A stretch of 61,455 bases of DNA from RPQJ01 sp963748985 (GTDB taxonomy: Bacteria; Pseudomonadota; Gammaproteobacteria; Steroidobacterales; Steroidobacteraceae), in contig CAVVKQ010000006.1 of assembly GCA_963748985.1 (NCBI GenBank), forward strand, positions 1 to 61,455, written 5' to 3'. Of this stretch, positions 58,117 to 61,455 are shown piece by piece. Numbering within the stretch: position 1 is the stretch's first letter; every line of letters starts with the position of its first letter. A model generated the notes under the pieces. It did no database searches. It was not told the origin of the DNA and saw only the letters and a list, made by a program, of their open reading frames with translations. The position numbers and the translations under genes were made by a program.

Positions 58117-59613
58117 TCAACTGACTTTCAGCCTGAACCCCGCGGCTTCCAGGTATTCCGCTTCCTGCTCGAGATCAATGGCGGTGAGCGGATGCTCGTC
58201 GAACCATCCGCGCGGAAACGCCAGCTCGACGCTTTTTCCCTTCGCGGTCAACCGGATGTCGGGCAGCGAACGCGGACCGCGCCCGCGGTGCAGCAGCACC
58301 GCCAGCCGCAACAGCACGATCAGGTACAGCGCCTTCAGGTGCCATGGCGGCATCAAGTCGTCGAGCGCGGTCAGCAGCAGTTTGCGCCGGTGGCCACCGA
58401 CGATGGCCGCGAGCAGTTGCTGCTCGTGGCTCGGAAAGCCGGGCAAGTCCGCATGCTGCAGCAGGTAGGCGCCGTGCCGCTGGTATTGCGAATGCGCGAT
58501 GTCGAGCCCGACTTCGTGCAGGCGCGCCGCCCAGCCGAGTATCGGTTCGGCGAGCGGATCGTCCAGGCCCCAGTCGTCCCGCACCTGCCGCAGGAAGCCG
58601 AGCGCAGTCGCCTCGATGCGGTCTGCCTGTGCGGTCTCGACGTGGAAGCGCCCTTCCATCGCACGCACGCTGCGTACGCGCGCATCTTCGTCGGTGAGGC
58701 GCCCGAGCAGGTCGTACAGCAATCCTTCACGCAGCGCGCCGTCGGCAATCCGCATCGTTTCGATGCCGAGCCGATCGAACACTTCGAGCAGGATGGCGAG
58801 GCCGCCTGGCAGCACCTCCTGCCGTTCGGATGGCAGGCCCGGCAATCTGAGCCGCGAGGTCTGTCCGGCGCGCAGCGTTTCCTGCAGCAGCCACTCGAGG
58901 CCCGCCCGGTCGACGTGCGCCGCTGCCGGCTCGCGCGCCTGCAACGTGTCGGCCACGGCGCGCAACGTGCCGGAGGCGCCATACGCGATGTCCCACTCGG
59001 AATGCTTGAAGCGATTGATGACCGGCTCGAGTTCCAGGTGCGCGGCTGTGCGCGCACGCTTCATGCGTTTCTCGGTGATCTCGCCGTCGGGAAAAAAGCG
59101 CGCGCTGAAGCTGACACAACCCATGTACAGGCTCTCGAGTCGCTTGGCCGAGAGGCCCTCGCCGATGATGAGTTCGGTGCTGCCGCCGCCGATGTCGACG
59201 ACGAGGCGATGCCCCCCTTCGTTCGGCGTCGTGTGTGCGACACCGAGATGGATCAGGCGCGCTTCCTCGACGCCCGAGATGATTTCGATGGGATGACCGA
59301 GTGCGTCGCGGGCCCGCTCGAGAAATACCCCCCGCCGCTTGGCCTTGCGCAGGGTGTTGGTGCCGACGACGCGCACGCTCTCCGCCCGCATGTCGCGCAG
59401 GCGCTGGCCGAAACGCTCGAGGCATTGCAGCGCGCGCTGCGTCGATTCGCGGCTGAGGCGGCCGTGTTCGTCGAGGCCCGCGGCGAGACGAACCATCTCC
59501 CGCAGGCGGTCGAGCACGATGAGCTGCCCGTGGTTGTAACGGGCGACGATCATGTGAAAGCTGTTCGAGCCGAGATCCACCGCCGCGAGGACGTCCGGGA
59601 CCCGGTGCGGCAC
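58117..59613 (-). CDS. ppx: Exopolyphosphatase / guanosine pentaphosphatase (Ppx/GppA)
   Basis: 498 aa. ASKHA-fold motifs: AAVDLGSNSFHMIVARY, GTNTLRKAKRR, ISGVEEARLIHLGVA, VVDIGGGSTELIIG, and YGASGTLRAVADTL. A C-terminal HD-like helical domain follows (WAARLHEVGLDIAHSQYQRHG). It degrades polyphosphate chains or pppGpp; the sequence does not separate Ppx from GppA. Confidence 0.92.
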   Translation of the reverse strand: MPHRVPDVLAAVDLGSNSFHMIVARYNHGQLIVLDRLREMVRLAAGLDEHGRLSRESTQRALQCLERFGQRLRDMRAESVRVVGTNTLRKAKRRGVFLERARDALGHPIEIISGVEEARLIHLGVAHTTPNEGGHRLVVDIGGGSTELIIGEGLSAKRLESLYMGCVSFSARFFPDGEITEKRMKRARTAAHLELEPVINRFKHSEWDIAYGASGTLRAVADTLQAREPAAAHVDRAGLEWLLQETLRAGQTSRLRLPGLPSERQEVLPGGLAILLEVFDRLGIETMRIADGALREGLLYDLLGRLTDEDARVRSVRAMEGRFHVETAQADRIEATALGFLRQVRDDWGLDDPLAEPILGWAARLHEVGLDIAHSQYQRHGAYLLQHADLPGFPSHEQQLLAAIVGGHRRKLLLTALDDLMPPWHLKALYLIVLLRLAVLLHRGRGPRSLPDIRLTAKGKSVELAFPRGWFDEHPLTAIDLEQEAEYLEAAGFRLKVS

Positions 59614-59630
59614 GACGGCGGTTCAGGTCA

Positions 59631-59996
59631 TCAGGTGGAGAAGGACGAACCGCACCCGCAGGTGGTCTGGGCGTTCGGGTTGCGGATCACGAACTGCGCG
59701 CCTTCGAGGTCTTCGCGATAGTCGATTTCGGCGCCCGTCAGGTACTGAAAACTCATCGGGTCGACGAGGAGACGCACGCCCTGGTTCTCGACGCAGGTAT
59801 CGCCGTCTTCCTCGTTCTCGTCGAACGTGAACCCGTACTGGAAGCCGGAGCAGCCGCCACCGGAGACGAATACCCGCAGCTTGAGATTGGGGTTGCCCTC
59901 CTCGCGGATCAGCTCGCTCACCTTGGCGGCTGCCGAGTCGGTAAAAACCAGCAAGGTGGCGTCGGCCGTCTCGTTCAGCGCAATGGCTTCGGTCAT
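59631..59996 (-). CDS. erpA: A-type iron-sulfur cluster insertion protein ErpA
   Basis: 121 aa. HesB/IscA fold with SGGGCSGFQYGFTF and the C-terminal TTCGCGSSF, giving the three cluster-binding Cys. It inserts Fe-S clusters into target enzymes, relevant here to the Fe-S subunits and radical SAM protein. It lies 17 nt upstream of ppx. Confidence 0.94.
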   Translation of the reverse strand: MTEAIALNETADATLLVFTDSAAAKVSELIREEGNPNLKLRVFVSGGGCSGFQYGFTFDENEEDGDTCVENQGVRLLVDPMSFQYLTGAEIDYREDLEGAQFVIRNPNAQTTCGCGSSFST

Positions 59997-60063
59997 GGAT
60001 GCTCCGTGCGTCGTCGCAGGCGGTCGAATCTGGGGGCGAATTTTAGCTTACCAACCCCTCGCG

Positions 60064-60789
60064 TCATAGCGCGGCGACCGGCTGGCCTTGGACTTTCCAG
60101 GCAAATGTCTGCTGCACCGGCGCGCGGAGCTTGCTCGAACGCACCCGGATTTCGGTCTCGAACGGTTCGAAACCCTCCGGCAGGACGACAGTCTGCTCGA
60201 TCGTCTGGAAATATCGAAACGAGAACGGGAGCTCTGCCCGCGGCTTGCCGAGCAGGTCGCCGACGGAAAAGCGGGCTGGCACGTCGTCCTTGTCCCCGAG
60301 CAACGTGATCTGGGCGAGGCCCGCAACGATGCTTTCGTGCCGCATCGCCTGCACGAGCGTGAGCTTGAGCTGCACCTCGCGCGGCTCGACGCCCGGCAGA
60401 ACCTCGAAGCGCTGGATGCGCAGGCCCTGAATACCGTCGGCCGGCGAGACGATGCTGCGATAGAAGGCCAGGTCGTCGCTTTGTCGCGCCAGCTGCGATT
60501 GCAGGTCACCGAGCGTGGCCTCGACCTGCCCATACGCGTCGCGGTCGAGTCGCCGCGCCATTTCAAGCTCGGCCACCCTGGCATGCAGCCGCTTGTTCTC
60601 GATTTCGAGGCGTTGCTCATGGTCCTCGACTACCGCGCGCTCCGCGGCAGCTCCCGCCGCGTCGTGGCCCATGGAACGCTGGCCGAGGCCGTAGCCGATC
60701 CAGCCCGCCAGCGCCGCGAGCAATGCGGATGCGAGCGCAGCGTAGAGCAAAGGGAGCCGAGCCTTGGTCAACCCGGCCACAGCCGTCAC
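60064..60789 (-). CDS. Membrane-anchored coiled-coil protein (DUF6776-like)
   Basis: 241 aa. One N-terminal membrane helix (LLYAALASALLAALAGWIGYGLG), a coiled coil (about 45-110, EQRLEIENKRLHARVAELEMARR), then a beta-rich C-terminal domain (LRIQRFEVLPGVEPREVQLKLTLVQ; LPFSFRYFQTIEQTVVLPEGF, in parts). Matches the DUF6776 pattern; function unknown. Overlaps rppH by 4 nt. Confidence 0.78.
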   Translation of the reverse strand: MTAVAGLTKARLPLLYAALASALLAALAGWIGYGLGQRSMGHDAAGAAAERAVVEDHEQRLEIENKRLHARVAELEMARRLDRDAYGQVEATLGDLQSQLARQSDDLAFYRSIVSPADGIQGLRIQRFEVLPGVEPREVQLKLTLVQAMRHESIVAGLAQITLLGDKDDVPARFSVGDLLGKPRAELPFSFRYFQTIEQTVVLPEGFEPFETEIRVRSSKLRAPVQQTFAWKVQGQPVAAL

Positions 60790-61439
60790 TGGTCGGAACC
60801 TTCGGGCGCACCAGCCGCGACCGAGGCATCCGTCGTGGCCTCATCGCTCGCGGCCAGGCGCGGGCCACTGTCCGTCTGCCGGCGACGACGCGGCGACCGC
60901 GGATGCGGCGCACGCAGCATTGCGTCGGTCAGCCAGTCGGGACGCGGTGGCGGACCTTTGGCAAACGCCTGGTCGCCCAGTTCCTGCAGCGCGCGCACGT
61001 AGACCGCACGCTTGAAATAGATGACTTCGCGCACGGGCGCCCAGTAATCGACCCAGCGCCCCCGGTCGAATTCGGGCTCGGCGGTCGCCTCGAAATTGAA
61101 GCGGGATTCGTCACCCAGCATCCGCAGCAGGAACCAGCGTTGCTTCTGGCCGATGCAGACCGGGTTGCCGCGACGGCGCAAGTACTGGTGCGGCAGCCGG
61201 TAGCGGAGCCAGCGGCTGGTGCTGGCGACGAGTTCGACGTCACTGCGTTCGAGCCCGATTTCCTCGTGCAGTTCGCGATAAAGAGCCGCTTCCGGCTGCT
61301 CGTTGCGCAGGACCCCGCCCTGTGGAAACTGCCAGCCACGACCATCCCGCCGACCGCCCAGGAACAACTCACCACCGTCGCGCATCAGGACGATGCCGAC
61401 GTTGGCGCGAAATCCCTGGCTGTCGATGTAGTCGCTCAT
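60786..61439 (-). CDS. rppH: RNA pyrophosphohydrolase RppH
   Basis: 217 aa. Begins MSDYIDSQGFRANVGIVL and carries the Nudix box GGVLRNEQPEAALYRELHEEIG, with RRRGNPVCIGQKQRWFLL typical of RppH. It removes 5' pyrophosphate from mRNA to start decay. The C-terminal 50 residues are a low-complexity extension beyond the usual length. Confidence 0.92.
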   Translation of the reverse strand: MSDYIDSQGFRANVGIVLMRDGGELFLGGRRDGRGWQFPQGGVLRNEQPEAALYRELHEEIGLERSDVELVASTSRWLRYRLPHQYLRRRGNPVCIGQKQRWFLLRMLGDESRFNFEATAEPEFDRGRWVDYWAPVREVIYFKRAVYVRALQELGDQAFAKGPPPRPDWLTDAMLRAPHPRSPRRRRQTDSGPRLAASDEATTDASVAAGAPEGSDQ

Positions 61440-61455
61440 GGCCTGCGTAAAGTCC

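Overview
The window is about 61 kb of GC-rich chromosome, most consistent with a gammaproteobacterium. The basis is the rrn operon with tRNA-Ile(GAT) and tRNA-Ala(TGC) in its spacer, and neighbours such as tyrS with an M23 peptidase, erpA, rppH and coaX/birA/plsY. I cannot name a genus from the sequence. There are no transposases, integrases, phage genes or CRISPR arrays.

Layout. (1) 1-12.8 kb, minus strand: an extracellular-electron-transfer locus. It has an MtrB/PioB-type porin (cut by the window edge), an MtrA/DmsE-type periplasmic decaheme cytochrome, and four OmcA/MtrC-type surface decaheme lipoproteins. Two of these four are a tandem duplication of about 2.7 kb with several reading-frame breaks. 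An NrfJ-like OB-fold lipoprotein sits among them on the plus strand. (2) 13.6-20.7 kb, minus strand: a [NiFe]-hydrogenase maturation operon, hypC-A-B-D-F, a HemN/HemW-like radical SAM gene, then hypE. No hydrogenase structural gene is present. (3) 21-27.6 kb: a lipoprotein, zinc-ribbon protein, bactofilin, tRNA-Thr, SPOR protein, two tandem monoheme cytochromes, coaX, birA, plsY and a ctlX-like gene. (4) 27.7-30.1 kb, plus strand: feoA, feoB and a small Cys-motif membrane protein behind a Fur-box-like site. (5) 30.3-37.2 kb: inner-membrane electron-entry modules. These are a CbcL-like fusion of multiheme c and b-type cytochrome, an ImcH-like NapC/NirT cytochrome, and on the opposite strand a four-gene operon of octaheme cytochrome, four-cluster ferredoxin, NrfD/PsrC protein and monoheme cytochrome c. 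(6) 37-49.4 kb: a polytopic membrane protein, Uup, a PrsW protease, a metallopeptidase/propeller/barrel protein, a Gly-Ala-Ala repeat protein, an ECF sigma/anti-sigma pair, and a STAS plus GAF-SpoIIE-ATPase partner-switch pair. (7) 49.6-55.1 kb, minus strand: a complete 16S-tRNA-Ile-tRNA-Ala-23S-5S operon with promoter, boxA elements and terminator. (8) 55.2-61.4 kb: tyrS, an M23 endopeptidase, ppx/gppA, erpA, a DUF6776-like gene and rppH.

How the parts fit. Quinol would be oxidised by the CbcL-, ImcH- or NrfCD-like modules. Electrons would pass through periplasmic carriers (three small monoheme cytochromes, MtrA-like) and the MtrAB conduit to the surface decahemes, with Fe(III)/Mn(IV) or another extracellular acceptor at the end. 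Feo would take up the Fe(II) produced. This is inference from gene families. Every clear frame break in the window falls in a multiheme cytochrome gene. They may be sequencing or assembly errors in repetitive, GC-rich DNA, or real inactivation or heterogeneity, and they need checking before any of these genes is called a pseudogene.
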